Shown here: piece after piece, positions 17,366 to 29,817 of the stretch
Layout of the letters: each line of letters opens with the position of its first letter
Numbering within the stretch: position 1 is the stretch's first letter
From: Rhodothermus marinus
Lineage (GTDB): Bacteria > Bacteroidota > Rhodothermia > Rhodothermales > Rhodothermaceae
Length of the DNA: 64,000 nucleotides
Assembly (NCBI RefSeq): GCF_009936275.1
Contig: NZ_AP019797.1
Coordinates: 2,897,890-2,961,889, forward strand
Direction of reading: 5' to 3'
Program-made: the position numbers and the translations under genes
Notes under the pieces: model-generated
Databases searched by the model: none
Told to the model about the DNA's origin: nothing
What the model saw: only the letters and a program-made list of their open reading frames with translations

Positions 17366-17986
17366 TCAGCGATCCTGTTCGTTCAGCCATTCCCGGAGAA
17401 AGCTAACAAACGCCCGCAACGCCTGCCCGCGATGGCTGATGCGGTTTTTCTCTTCCATGGGCATTTCGGCGAAGGTCTGCGTGTAGCCTTCCGGCACAAA
17501 CAGCGGGTCATAACCGAAGCCGCCGCTGCCCCGCTCTTCTTCCAGAATCCATCCCGGGCAGATCCCCTCGAACAGATGGAGCGTGCGGGCATCGGGTGCG
17601 AAGGCCAGCACCGTCCGGAAACAGGCCCGGCGATTCTCGACGCCCTTCAGACGCTCCAGAAGCAGCGCCCGGTTGTCGGCATCGGTGGCCGTCGGACCGG
17701 CGAAGCGGGCCGAGTGCACGCCCGGCGCGCCGCCCAGCGCCTCGACTTCCAGACCCGTGTCGTCGGCCAGCGCGGGCAGGCCGGTGAATTCCTGCAACGC
17801 CCGCGCCTTGCGCGCCGCATTGCCTTCGAGCGTGGCCGCATCTTCTTCCACTTCGGGGGCACCGGGAAAATCGGTGGCTGCCCGGAGCTGAACCGGTAGA
17901 CCGGCCAGCATCGCCTGCAACTCGGCCAGTTTGCCAGGATTGCGCGTGGCCAGCACCAGCGTGATAGGCTGTGAAGCTTTTTCCAT
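17366..17986 (-). CDS. rdgB: XTP/dITP pyrophosphatase (HAM1/RdgB)
   Basis: RdgB removes inosine and xanthosine triphosphates from the nucleotide pool. The 206-residue product begins [20 protein letters not shown], where the SxNxxK substrate motif appears as [11 protein letters not shown]. Later motifs are [22 protein letters not shown] and [13 protein letters not shown]. In-frame codons further upstream would run into the rpsU promoter region, so the inner ATG is preferred. The downstream dtd gene starts 2 bp after its stop. Confidence 0.95.
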   Translation of the reverse strand: MEKASQPITLVLATRNPGKLAELQAMLAGLPVQLRAATDFPGAPEVEEDAATLEGNAARKARALQEFTGLPALADDTGLEVEALGGAPGVHSARFAGPTATDADNRALLLERLKGVENRRACFRTVLAFAPDARTLHLFEGICPGWILEEERGSGGFGYDPLFVPEGYTQTFAEMPMEEKNRISHRGQALRAFVSFLREWLNEQDR

Positions 17987-18132
17987 AAACAACCGGACAA
18001 CCTGTCGTTTAACAGAGGTTTCACAGGGGGTGAGGCGAAACCTCCCGGCGCTTTGCTTGTTGCAAAGCCTGCCGCTTTCGGGCGGCTCTAATTTAAGGAA
18101 TGGCATCCCGAAACCAAACCGGAGGAGCAACC

Positions 18133-18336
18133 TTGGCACGCCCAGGCGTAGGCATCAAAGTTCGCGAGAACGAACCGATCGATCGTGTGCTGCGGCGTTT
18201 CAAGCGCGCCGTCAACCGCAGCAAGATTCTGCGCGAGTACCGTCAGCATATGTTTTACATCAAGCCTTCCGAACGGCGGCGCATCGAGCGCCAGAAGGCG
18301 CTGCGCAATGCACGCCGGCATTCGCAGCAGTCCTGA
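18133..18336 (+). CDS. rpsU: 30S ribosomal protein bS21
   Basis: This small, basic 67-residue protein matches bS21 ([21 protein letters not shown], then [20 protein letters not shown]). The start was chosen as TTG at 18133 because a strong Shine-Dalgarno sequence (GGAGGAG) ends five bases before it. An in-frame ATG at 18100 has no such site and adds 11 residues absent from the family. In Bacteroidota, where most mRNAs lack a Shine-Dalgarno sequence, rpsU is known to keep one and bS21 influences its use (established for Flavobacterium). A rare TTG start adds to the impression of translational control. A terminator follows at 18363. Confidence 0.92.
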   Translation: MARPGVGIKVRENEPIDRVLRRFKRAVNRSKILREYRQHMFYIKPSERRRIERQKALRNARRHSQQS

Positions 18337-18362
18337 GCCAGAGGCCGGATCAGCACTTTTCG

Positions 18363-18391
18363 GCGACCTGCAAACGGTGGGTCGCTTTTTT
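18363..18391 (+). terminator. Rho-independent terminator of rpsU
   Basis: GCGACC (18363-18368) pairs with GGTCGC (18380-18385), followed by six T residues. It lies 27 bp after the rpsU stop and within ten bases of the convergent AhpD-like stop codon. Confidence 0.8.
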
Positions 18392-18399
18392 GTTTGCTT

Positions 18400-18957
18400 T
18401 CAGTATCGGTATCCCTGCACTTCCTCCGGCGTCGGCATCACGCCCAGTCCCAGGGCAATCCGATTGACAAAGTTGAAGTAGGCCACGATCAGCGTAAGGT
18501 CCAGAATGTCCCGATCGGTCCATCCCAGCGCCCGGAGCCGATCCAGATCCGCCTCGGTCACCCGGTCGGGCGTGCGCGTCAGTTTGACGGCATGATCCAG
18601 CAGGGCGCGCGTGCGCTCCGGCAATGCCAGCTTTCGGTAATCCCGAACGGCCTGCTCTACCTGTTCCGGATCTTTCCAGTAGGCCCTGAGTGCCTCGGCA
18701 TGGTGCTGCACGCAGTAGGTGCAGCGATTGGTGGCCGACACCACCACGGCCACCAGTTCGCGTTCGGCCCGGCTGAGCCCTGAACGGGAAAACATCACCT
18801 GCAGGTACAGCTCCAGATGCGCCCGCAGGGCACCGGGGTGCAGGCTGTGCACGGCCAGAATGTTCGAGATCTTCCCCCGACGCTGCCGGATCTCTTCATA
18901 AAGGGTCTTCAGTTCGCCCGTGGCGGCCTCTTCCGGAATAATTTCAATCCAGGCCAT
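18400..18957 (-). CDS. AhpD/carboxymuconolactone decarboxylase-like peroxidase-related protein
   Basis: The 185-residue product begins MAWIEIIPEEAATGELK and contains the AhpD-fold core with the redox CxxC and His (NRCTYCVQHHAEAL, about residues 90-103). Such proteins reduce peroxides or act as alkylhydroperoxidase partners. The C-terminal segment DRDILDLTLIVAYFNFVNRIALGLGV is typical of the uncharacterised peroxidase-related subfamily. Its start codon overlaps the 3' end of the DUF3179 gene by 14 bp on the same strand, so the two are probably co-expressed. Confidence 0.88.
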   Translation of the reverse strand: MAWIEIIPEEAATGELKTLYEEIRQRRGKISNILAVHSLHPGALRAHLELYLQVMFSRSGLSRAERELVAVVVSATNRCTYCVQHHAEALRAYWKDPEQVEQAVRDYRKLALPERTRALLDHAVKLTRTPDRVTEADLDRLRALGWTDRDILDLTLIVAYFNFVNRIALGLGVMPTPEEVQGYRY

Positions 18958-19774
18958 CGCTTGTCTGGCTTTCGGTGTACAGAGAACCCTCCGGTTGGAA
19001 CACGGCCCACACAAACCAGAAGACCGTGTGGTGTACCAGAGGCGTCAACCGTCGCCCCCGAAGCGGTCCGGCCACGGCCTGACCGGTGATCGTCCAGCGG
19101 CTGCCGGTCTCCCGGTCGTAAAACCCCTCGGACCGTGCCTCAAAGGTAAGGATCCGGCCGTTTATCTGCCGAAGGAATACGCCGACGCTTCCCTCCTTGC
19201 GGCCTTCGGCCATCCGCCTCCCATCCAGTGCCGCAGCGGTCCCGTCCTGCCAGAAAACCACCAGGGGAACGGCGCCCAGTGTGTCCATGACCACCCGATG
19301 CCGTCGCAGCAGCGCCAGCGGATAGGCACGCGCCTGCTCTTGATACACCACGCCCACCACCTTCTGCATGGGCAGCAGGCGGTCGTCCTCCAGTTTGTGC
19401 AGAAGCAGAGGCGGACGGTCCAGCCGTTCATAGCCCGGATAAGGATTCCGCCCGCAGGGACGACGGTAGCCCGTCTGCCGTGAAAGCACACGCCCCTGGG
19501 GATACTGCTGTTTGAAAGTGCGCCAGTCGATCAGCATGGCCGGAAGGCTACGCAGCCGATAGCCGGCCAGCCGGCCCACAATGGCCTGCCCCTCAAATTG
19601 CTGCCACCAGCTCTCGGTCTGGCGATCCCACATGACCAGGTCGCTGTGTCGCAGATTGCCCGTGGTGCCGAATGTCAGGCGAACGCCGTCCACCTCGGGC
19701 CGCTCGACGACTAGGGCCGCATGACAGAGCGGGCAGAATAGAGGAAGGCAACTGCTCCATGCCGTTTGAAGCAA
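18944..19774 (-). CDS. DUF3179 protein, apparently missing its N-terminal half-domain
   Basis: The 276-residue product has the DUF3179 signature starting almost at its first residue: FCPLCHAALVVERP, TFGTTGNLRHSDLVMWDRQT, WWQQFEGQAIVG and LSRQTGYRRPCGRNPYPGY. Homologues usually have a signal peptide and roughly 70-100 further residues containing a first copy of the GEARAYPL...HEIVND segment; neither is present. The start is a TTG with an in-frame stop nearby upstream, and the other frames upstream do not supply the missing part. It may be a 5'-deleted gene or a compact variant. Function of the family is unknown. Confidence 0.75.
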   Translation of the reverse strand: MLQTAWSSCLPLFCPLCHAALVVERPEVDGVRLTFGTTGNLRHSDLVMWDRQTESWWQQFEGQAIVGRLAGYRLRSLPAMLIDWRTFKQQYPQGRVLSRQTGYRRPCGRNPYPGYERLDRPPLLLHKLEDDRLLPMQKVVGVVYQEQARAYPLALLRRHRVVMDTLGAVPLVVFWQDGTAAALDGRRMAEGRKEGSVGVFLRQINGRILTFEARSEGFYDRETGSRWTITGQAVAGPLRGRRLTPLVHHTVFWFVWAVFQPEGSLYTESQTSDGLD

Positions 19775-19831
19775 GTCTCGAAAGCATTATATTTACAGTA
19801 GCTGCTGTCTTTTCACCCGACATGTACTGCC

Positions 19832-20071
19832 ATGCGTTCGCTTCTTCCGCTGCTGCTGATCGTTGCCATCGCCCCGCTGGCCTTTCTGTCGAAGAAGTTA
19901 CCGCCTCTGGTGAACGCAACCGTACTGGCCGGACTGGGCGTTTTCTTCCTGGTGCACGCGTTGTTCGACGCGGAGCACCGCTACGTCAGTCTGCTGTTCA
20001 GCCTCCTGGCCCTGTGGCAGGCCTTCCGTTACTGGAGCCGACACCGAAGCGCCGCAGCACCCCTGTCCTGA
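19832..20071 (+). CDS. Small two-helix membrane protein
   Basis: This 79-residue hydrophobic protein has a first helix at residues 3-20 (SLLPLLLIVAIAPLAFL), a short basic loop (SKKLPP), a second helix at about 28-45 (TVLAGLGVFFLVHALF), and a third amphipathic or membrane segment ending in a basic tail (YWSRHRS). No family is recognised. It is divergent from the DUF3179 gene and convergent with kgd. The balanced hydrophobic pattern and clean ATG support a real gene, but there is no functional clue. Confidence 0.6.
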   Translation: MRSLLPLLLIVAIAPLAFLSKKLPPLVNATVLAGLGVFFLVHALFDAEHRYVSLLFSLLALWQAFRYWSRHRSAAAPLS

Positions 20072-20079
20072 AGTGCTCT

Positions 20080-20118
20080 TAAAAAAACAGCGGCTTCCGG
20101 ATATCACCGAAAGCCGCC
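20080..20118 (-). terminator. Rho-independent terminator of kgd
   Basis: On the minus strand CGGCTTTCGG (20107-20116) pairs with CCGGAAGCCG (20091-20100) around a six-base loop with a single mismatch, and then a run of seven T residues follows (20081-20087). It lies 25 bp after the kgd stop. Confidence 0.8.
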
Positions 20119-20142
20119 ATGCCAGTAGTTCGGCGCGGGATT

Positions 20143-23805
<3,663 letters not shown>

Positions 23806-23893
23806 GGTTCGATTCGGCTGGGTTGCGTTCGCGAAAAAACACCGGCTACTGCCGTAGCTCGAACGATACGCCGGCAAGAAGGATTCCAGAAAA

Positions 23894-25213
23894 TCAGCGG
23901 ATCCGCGAAGGGTTTTCCCAGATGGGTTCGAGCAGTTCAAAGTCGCCCCGACCAGTACGGTCGACGAAGATGAAACGACGTCCCAGCCGCTGATAGTGCC
24001 AGATCTCCAGCGGTTGCGAACCTTCGCGACGTTCGACGAAGTCCGGCTCACCGAAAAGCACGACGATGTGTCCCCGATCGGTCTGCCAGCCCGGCCGGCG
24101 CCCGCCGAACTTCCGATTGGCCAGGGCCACCCGGTAGTAAAACTCCTCCATCTGCTCGTTGCGGGGCGTACCGGGCGTGGGATCACGCTTTTTCCAGAAG
24201 CTCAGAAAACGTTGCCAGCGCTCTTCGGGCGTCTTGCCCGCTTTGATGTAGTCGATGTCCTTCTGCTTGGCGATATAGCGAAGCTGTTCGATGGCTTCGT
24301 CGAGGTCCTGCACCTGCGCCAGCAATCCGCTCCAGACTGCCGTAAACGGTTTTTCGACCACGGCCAGCTCCTCGCCTTCCGGATTCAGCACGCGGATGCG
24401 AAGCACGTAGGCACCGGCCTCCAGACCTTCCGGCAGCGGAATGGTATGCACCTGTGCGATCTGCCCCGCCGTGAGCGTCTTCCAGACGGCATGCTGATAG
24501 ATCACCCGGTATTCCTCGCTCCGACCGATGCCCAGCAGTGGTCCGATCAGCGGCCAGCCGCTGCGACGTTCGGGACGCACCAGTTCATGCACGAGCTGCA
24601 CGCGCTGCGGCTGCTGCACGGCCAGCTCGTAGAAGACCGGAAAGCTTGAACGATCGGCCGTGACCGTCTGGCCCACATGGGGCGTCACCGTCTGCTGTGA
24701 CGGGTCGTAATGATCCAGCAGGAGCGGGTCGCTCAGCGCCACCGGCGCATCCAGACTGCGCACGCGCGTCTCCAGCGTCCGGCTGAGCAACCGACGCGTG
24801 GCCAGATCTTCAAGTTGCACGACCAGTTCGTAGCGGCCGGGCGCCAGGTTGAACGTGTACATCGAAAGGTCCCGGGTCTCGGCGCTGCGCGTGGCCGCAA
24901 AGTCGGGCACTGCCACCTGCCGCTGCCAGCCGGCCCGCCGGACAAACCGTCGCTGGTCGGCGCCTTCGAGCCGGTAGATTTCTACCTGCAGGTTATAGGT
25001 CGCCCGGAAGCCGCGCTCGACCTGCAGGAATTGAAGCGTCTGATAGGGAACGGCCACGTACAGATCGACCCGCGTCTGGCCGGGCGGTGCGGTGGCCGGG
25101 ACGTTGATCGCCTCCAGAAAGAAGGGAAGCTCCGCCTGCGCATGCACCCTCCCCGCCAGCAGCAACAGGCCGACGACGAAGTGCCAGCACGTCTTTGCGA
25201 ATGGCAAACGCAT
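23894..25213 (-). CDS. GWxTD domain-containing secreted protein
   Basis: The 439-residue product has a signal peptide (MRLPFAKTCWHFVVGLLLLA, cleaved near VHAQA) and long beta-rich regions with YxVxVxLxV patterning. Near the C-terminus (about residues 380-410) lies the family signature PGWQTDRGHIVVLFGEPDFVE. GWxTD proteins occur mainly in Bacteroidota and related phyla; their function is not known. It is in the same transcriptional direction as ftsY and kgd, but spacing to ftsY (190 bp, with a terminator-like hairpin) suggests its own promoter. Confidence 0.88.
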   Translation of the reverse strand: MRLPFAKTCWHFVVGLLLLAGRVHAQAELPFFLEAINVPATAPPGQTRVDLYVAVPYQTLQFLQVERGFRATYNLQVEIYRLEGADQRRFVRRAGWQRQVAVPDFAATRSAETRDLSMYTFNLAPGRYELVVQLEDLATRRLLSRTLETRVRSLDAPVALSDPLLLDHYDPSQQTVTPHVGQTVTADRSSFPVFYELAVQQPQRVQLVHELVRPERRSGWPLIGPLLGIGRSEEYRVIYQHAVWKTLTAGQIAQVHTIPLPEGLEAGAYVLRIRVLNPEGEELAVVEKPFTAVWSGLLAQVQDLDEAIEQLRYIAKQKDIDYIKAGKTPEERWQRFLSFWKKRDPTPGTPRNEQMEEFYYRVALANRKFGGRRPGWQTDRGHIVVLFGEPDFVERREGSQPLEIWHYQRLGRRFIFVDRTGRGDFELLEPIWENPSRIR

Positions 25214-25378
25214 CTTTCCGATACGAACAGCTGCGCCCTGTCTCTGTATCTTTCCAACGATGTCACGTGGCTTCTATTGTGGCAATGATCGACGGTTGAA
25301 GGCTTTCATTTTCGAAAAACCACCCCAACGGGCGCCAGGGCGCCGCCAACGGGAGAAAAGCGCTGCCGAACGGAAAAC

Positions 25379-25402
25379 GTCGGGGATTTTTCCGTCCCCG
25401 AC
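25379..25402 (-). terminator. Hairpin terminator downstream of ftsY
   Basis: GTCGGGGA (25379-25386) pairs with TCCCCGAC (25395-25402), an 8-bp stem placed directly after the ftsY stop codon on the minus strand and followed by GTTTTCC. The T tract is short, so strength is uncertain. Confidence 0.55.
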
Positions 25403-25403
25403 C

Positions 25404-26366
25404 TCAGACCAGCTCTTTTCCGAACAGGGCTTCGACAAAGGCGCGGCGGTCGAAGATCTGCAGGTCCTCGATCTTCTCCCCCACGCCGATGTACTTGACA
25501 GGGATCTTGAACTCGTTGGAGATACCGATCACGATGCCGCCTTTGGCCGTGCCGTCGAGCTTGGTGAGCACCAGACCGGTTACCTCGACGCTCTTTGTGA
25601 ACTCTTCGGCCTGGCGAATGGCATTCTGGCCGGTCGAGGCGTCGAGCACAAGCAGCACCTCGTGTGGTGCGCCTTCCACCTGGCGGCCCATCACGCGCCG
25701 GATCTTGGCCAGCTCTTCCATGAGGCCGCCTTTGGTGTGCAGCCGGCCGGCCGTGTCGATGATGACCACATCGACGTCGCGGCTCCTGGCGGCGGCCAGC
25801 GTGTCGAAGGCCACGGCGGCCGGGTCGGCGCCCGGATGCTGCTTGATGAGCGGCACGCCGGCCCGCTCTGCCCAGATCTCAAGTTGCTCGATGGCCGCCG
25901 CCCGGAACGTATCGGCCGCGCCCAGCAACACGCTTTTGCCCGCCTCCCGGTAACGGTAGGCCAGCTTGCCGATCGTGGTCGTCTTGCCCACCCCGTTGAC
26001 GCCCACCACCATGATCACGTAGGGCTTGTGGGGCAACGGGGCGTCGAAGTCGGCCGGACGCTCCGGCGCGTGGTCCAGCAGGAGCTGGGCGATCTCGTCG
26101 CGAATGATGGCGTTGAGCTCTCTGGTCGAAACGTACTTGTCGCGCGCCACGCGCGCTTCGACGCGGCGGATGATCTCCAGCGTGGTCTTGACGCCCACGT
26201 CGCTGGTGATCAGCAGCTCTTCGAGCTGGTCCAGCACCTCGTCATCGACCTGATCCTTGCCCCGGATCAGGCGATCGAGTTTGCCCAGCAGGCTCGTGCG
26301 CGTCTTTTCCAGCCCTTCTTCCAGACGCTCTTTGTCTCTCTTCCGAAACCGATCAAAAAATCCCAT
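25404..26366 (-). CDS. ftsY: Signal recognition particle receptor FtsY
   Basis: FtsY is the SRP receptor GTPase for co-translational membrane targeting. The 320-residue product begins MGFFDRFRKRDKERLEEGLE. It has an NG domain only, with a short N-terminal extension instead of the long acidic A domain. Motifs are G1 GVNGVGKTTTIGKLA, DTFRAAAIEQLEIWA, G3 DTAGRLHTK, G4 TKLDGTAKGG and the closing GVGEKIEDLQIFD. An ATG four codons further upstream is possible but less like homologues. The gene lies 24 bp downstream of the CDP-alcohol phosphatidyltransferase gene. Confidence 0.96.
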   Translation of the reverse strand: MGFFDRFRKRDKERLEEGLEKTRTSLLGKLDRLIRGKDQVDDEVLDQLEELLITSDVGVKTTLEIIRRVEARVARDKYVSTRELNAIIRDEIAQLLLDHAPERPADFDAPLPHKPYVIMVVGVNGVGKTTTIGKLAYRYREAGKSVLLGAADTFRAAAIEQLEIWAERAGVPLIKQHPGADPAAVAFDTLAAARSRDVDVVIIDTAGRLHTKGGLMEELAKIRRVMGRQVEGAPHEVLLVLDASTGQNAIRQAEEFTKSVEVTGLVLTKLDGTAKGGIVIGISNEFKIPVKYIGVGEKIEDLQIFDRRAFVEALFGKELV

Positions 26367-26390
26367 CACGCTCCTCATGTTTTTCTTCGC

Positions 26391-27017
26391 TCAGGTTGAC
26401 GACGGTACCGTCTGGCCCGATACGACCGGGCCTTCCGGTTCGGGTTGGCCGCGCCAGGCCCGCACGAAACGGACCACGTAGCGCAGGAACGAATAGCTCA
26501 GCAGCACGACCGACGACCAGAGCAGCACCCGAAACACGGGCGGATCGGCCTCCAGCAGGGCGGCCAGGATGGTCAGGGCCAGCACCGTCACGGCCACCTT
26601 GCCGGACCACAGGCTCATGTACACGCGCCGCGTGCGGTGCGCCAGCAGGGCGCCGCCCAGCACGATCAGCGCATCCCGCACCACCACGAACGCAAAAAAC
26701 CAGAGCGGCAGATCTCCCCGTGCTACCAGCGCCATCGAGACCAGTCCGGCCGTGACCTTGTCGGCCAGCGGGTCGAGCACCTTGCCCCAGTCCGAGACCG
26801 TATGGGACCAGCGGGCCACCTGTCCGTCGAACCAGTCCGTCACGATGGCCAGCAGGGCCAGCGCCAGCACCCACCGCAACGGCCCGTGCGTCAGCACCAG
26901 GTAGGCCAGCGGGAAGGCCAGCACCAGCCGCAGCAGGCTGAGCATATTGGGAATGGTCCAGAACCGCCCCAGCGGCAACAGCCGCCCGCCCGGCCGTGTG
27001 GTGCTTTGCTCCGGCAT
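26391..27017 (-). CDS. CDP-alcohol phosphatidyltransferase family protein
   Basis: This 208-residue integral membrane enzyme has the diagnostic DGxxAR-x8-GxxxDxxxD motif as DGQVARWSHTVSDWGKVLDPLADK (about residues 52-75 from MPEQSTTRPGG). Several hydrophobic helices flank it. Family members make phosphatidylglycerophosphate, phosphatidylinositol or related lipids; PgsA-like activity is plausible but not proven. The upstream alternative start at 27059 would add 14 polar residues. The gene forms a minus-strand cluster with ftsY (24 bp apart). Confidence 0.88.
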   Translation of the reverse strand: MPEQSTTRPGGRLLPLGRFWTIPNMLSLLRLVLAFPLAYLVLTHGPLRWVLALALLAIVTDWFDGQVARWSHTVSDWGKVLDPLADKVTAGLVSMALVARGDLPLWFFAFVVVRDALIVLGGALLAHRTRRVYMSLWSGKVAVTVLALTILAALLEADPPVFRVLLWSSVVLLSYSFLRYVVRFVRAWRGQPEPEGPVVSGQTVPSST

Positions 27018-27096
27018 CAGGTGCTCCCGGTCGTCTTGCGTGGATGGCGCCGGGAGCATACGCCCGAAAGCGTCTCAGGTTTGAAGTGGCGGAGGG

Positions 27097-28359
27097 CTAC
27101 TCCGCCGACGTGGCGTGCACCTGCTCGAACAGGGCGGTGAGCACGGCGCGTTCGGCTTCATCGAGCACGTGCCCGCGACGCGCCATGACCGCTTCGGCCA
27201 CGCGCAGCGCCTTCTCCAGCCGGAAGGGCACGTACCCGTCGGCCGGCGAGCCCCACGAAAACGACGGCACGTAGCGGGCATGAAAGCCGGGACCGTACAG
27301 GTTGCAGCTCACACCCACCACGGTACCGGTGTTGAACGTGGTGCCGATGCTGGTCTTCGTATGATCGCCCATGAACAGCCCCAGAAACTGGTGGCCGGTC
27401 TGTTCGAAAGCACCCAGCACCTCGTTGTAGAGCGTCACGGGTCCGTAATCGTTGCGCAGGTTCGAGCAGGTGGTACCGGCGCCCAGGTTGCACCAGCGTC
27501 CGATGTAGGCGTGACCCAGAAAGCCGTCGTGCGCTTTGTTCGAGTAGCTGTGCACGATCGTGGTATGCACCTCGCCGCCCAGCTTGACCCACGGCCCCAC
27601 CACGCAGTTGCGCAGATGCGCGCCCACGCGCACTTCGGCCCGCTCGCCGACGGCCACCGGTCCTACCAGCACGGCCCCTTCCGAGACGACGGCACCCGGC
27701 CCCACGTAGATCGGTCCGTCGCTGGCATTGAGAATGGCACCGGCCCGGATCGTCGCACCGGGCGCCAGGCGGATCCGCTCACGGGCCACCAGCACGGCAC
27801 CTGGCTGCACCACGGCCTGATCTTCAGCGCCTTCCGAACGCTCCCAGGTAGCCGGATCCGCGGCAAAGTCCCGTTCCATCCAGTCGATCAGGTGCCAGAG
27901 CCGCCCGATCAGCCGCACGCCTTCGACCTGCTCCTCGGGCAGTTCGGCCAGAAAGCTTGCGGCCAGCAACGTGTCGGGCAGCGGATGCGGCAGTCCTTCC
28001 GGAAGCCAGGCGGCCACCGTCACGCCATCCTGGACGAAACGGCGGGGCGGCTCGCGGTCGGTAGCCGCCCGCCGGATGCGCGTCAGCACCTCGCCGGGCT
28101 CGGCCAGCGCCCGCCCGTTCCACAGCAGCAGCCCGCCCTCGACCTGCGCCGGATTCACCGGCAACCCGTAGAGTCGGGCGGCCACCGGCGCCACGGTCGC
28201 ACGGGCGTGCAGGTAGGCGGCCGGCGGCCGCAACGCCCACAGCGCGCGTTCCAGGAGCGTGGGCAATCCCAGCCGCAGATCGTACACGGGACGCGTGTGC
28301 ACCAGCGGAGCCAGATGCACCGTCTCCTGATCTTCGAAAACGCAGAGCTTCCACGACAT
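27097..28359 (-). CDS. Alternative GlmU-family sugar nucleotidyltransferase/acyltransferase
   Basis: The 420-residue product matches the Bacteroidota-type alternative GlmU. The N-terminal half begins MSWKLCVFEDQETVHLAPLV and lacks the classical GxGTRM pyrophosphorylase loop. The C-terminal half (about 200-390) is a left-handed beta-helix of hexapeptide repeats (APGATIRAGAILNA, VGPGAVVSEGAVLVG, IGRWCNLGAGTTCSNL). It likely makes UDP-N-acetylglucosamine or a related activated sugar for envelope synthesis. It sits between the hypothetical secreted protein and the phosphatidyltransferase in a run of minus-strand genes. Confidence 0.85.
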   Translation of the reverse strand: MSWKLCVFEDQETVHLAPLVHTRPVYDLRLGLPTLLERALWALRPPAAYLHARATVAPVAARLYGLPVNPAQVEGGLLLWNGRALAEPGEVLTRIRRAATDREPPRRFVQDGVTVAAWLPEGLPHPLPDTLLAASFLAELPEEQVEGVRLIGRLWHLIDWMERDFAADPATWERSEGAEDQAVVQPGAVLVARERIRLAPGATIRAGAILNASDGPIYVGPGAVVSEGAVLVGPVAVGERAEVRVGAHLRNCVVGPWVKLGGEVHTTIVHSYSNKAHDGFLGHAYIGRWCNLGAGTTCSNLRNDYGPVTLYNEVLGAFEQTGHQFLGLFMGDHTKTSIGTTFNTGTVVGVSCNLYGPGFHARYVPSFSWGSPADGYVPFRLEKALRVAEAVMARRGHVLDEAERAVLTALFEQVHATSAE

Positions 28360-28468
28360 GGCTTCGGCTTCCTCCGGCTGCTTTCAGGGATTGGCTGCTT
28401 CGATCCCAAGATACGAAAGGCCGGGGACTTCACCGGACCGAAATAACCGAAAAGATCGGCGAACATGC

Positions 28469-29752
28469 TCAGTACCCCAGCAGCCGGCGCAGGTTGAGCA
28501 CCACGCCCAGCTCCGGACCACCGCCCACCAGATCGACGCCACCGACCAGCACGATCGGGTCGGCCCGAAACACCACCGCCGGCACCATGACCGGATGTGT
28601 CGTGCGCCGGCCCCGATGCTCCCGCCAGCGCAGGCCGAGCGCCAGCGCCGGCTGAAGCCGCCCCGTCAGCCACCCGCTGAACCCCAGCAGACGCACGGCC
28701 AGCTCCTCCGGCTCGGTGCGCGAGCGCTCCATGACGGCCTCGTTCATGCTCACCTGCAGCAGCACGCCCCAGTCGGGGCGCAACACCCCGCCGGTCACCC
28801 CGATCGGCGTGCGCTTCAGGTTGCCACTGTAACCGAAGCCTCCACCGGCCACGGCCACGATCGCCACCGCGGCCACCCCGGCCAGCGCGGCCGGCAGCAA
28901 TGTCTCGTGCTTTTCGTCCTCTTTGTCTTTCTCATCCTTTTCGCCTCCCCGCGACCATCCCCGGCCGCTGCTCCTTCCGCTCCGACGACCTTCCGTCGTC
29001 CGCGTGCGCGTGGCCGAGCGCCCCGTACGACGCGGTTTGCGGCCGACGGTCGTGCCGCCCCGCTTACCGGCCCCTTCCACCACGATCACTTCAGGATCGA
29101 AGATCACGTCGATGAAAGGCGGACCCGGACGCGCCCGCACGATCGACCGGGCCGTGAGGCGTCCGTCTTCCGCCACCGAAAAGGCGATCCATTCGAGCGA
29201 CAGGCTGTCGGGCGCCAGACCGGCCTGCAGCCAGGCGGCGAGCGAGTCGCGGGGGACCGGTCCGAAGACTTCCTCGATCGGAAACGCGTAGGTGGCCGAT
29301 TCGAACACCTCGGGCCACGGTCCCAGCGCCAGGCTGTCGAAGCGCAGCGGCCACGTCGTCACCGGACGTCCGCCAGCAGCAAACCGGATGCGCACGTGCA
29401 TGGCCTGAAGCTGCACGCCGTCGGGCATCTGGTCCCAGAGCACCCGGTGCCCCCGGTACAGACCCCAGGTGGCCGGATGCCAGGCCAGCGTGAAGCCGAC
29501 ATAGACCGTGTCGCCCACCACCTCGTAGCGGTAGCCCAGCACCAGCGAATCCAGAAACGGAAGCACCTCGATGCGCGACCAGGGGCCTGTTTCGTCGCCG
29601 ACGACCCGGGCCAGTTCGGCTTCCGAAGCGGGCCAGTCCACGATGCGCAGCGTACCCTGCTGCTGCGCGCGCAGCGGCCCGACGACCAGCACCATCAGCA
29701 ACCCGAAGGGCAGCAGGTGTCGTCGGAGATGAACGGGGGTGATCGCGGTCAT
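28469..29752 (-). CDS. Hypothetical exported protein with basic low-complexity linker
   Basis: The 427-residue product starts MTAITPVHLRRHLLPFGLLM with a signal peptide ending near PLRAQQQ. A beta-rich domain covers about residues 30-240. Then follows an Arg/Gly/Ser/Thr-rich linker (GRKPRRTGRSATRTRT) turning into an acidic Lys/Glu/Asp stretch (GEKDEKDKEDEKHE), a hydrophobic segment (LLPAALAGVAAVAIVAVAGG) and a C-terminal beta-rich region. I do not recognise the family. It follows the VWA gene by 65 bp in the MoxR/VWA cluster and could be exported by or work with that system (inference). Confidence 0.7.
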   Translation of the reverse strand: MTAITPVHLRRHLLPFGLLMVLVVGPLRAQQQGTLRIVDWPASEAELARVVGDETGPWSRIEVLPFLDSLVLGYRYEVVGDTVYVGFTLAWHPATWGLYRGHRVLWDQMPDGVQLQAMHVRIRFAAGGRPVTTWPLRFDSLALGPWPEVFESATYAFPIEEVFGPVPRDSLAAWLQAGLAPDSLSLEWIAFSVAEDGRLTARSIVRARPGPPFIDVIFDPEVIVVEGAGKRGGTTVGRKPRRTGRSATRTRTTEGRRSGRSSGRGWSRGGEKDEKDKEDEKHETLLPAALAGVAAVAIVAVAGGGFGYSGNLKRTPIGVTGGVLRPDWGVLLQVSMNEAVMERSRTEPEELAVRLLGFSGWLTGRLQPALALGLRWREHRGRRTTHPVMVPAVVFRADPIVLVGGVDLVGGGPELGVVLNLRRLLGY

Positions 29753-29817
29753 GGACGGTCGGCGTGCGTCTGTTGGGCCGAATGCTTCGTTCAGGAGCGA
29801 AGGGGGCTCCCGCAGCC

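Noticed and set aside
23806-24186. N-terminal extension of kgd upstream of GTG 23805
   Set aside because: The added residues are not homologous to Kgd and overlap the GWxTD gene; the GTG gives the family length.
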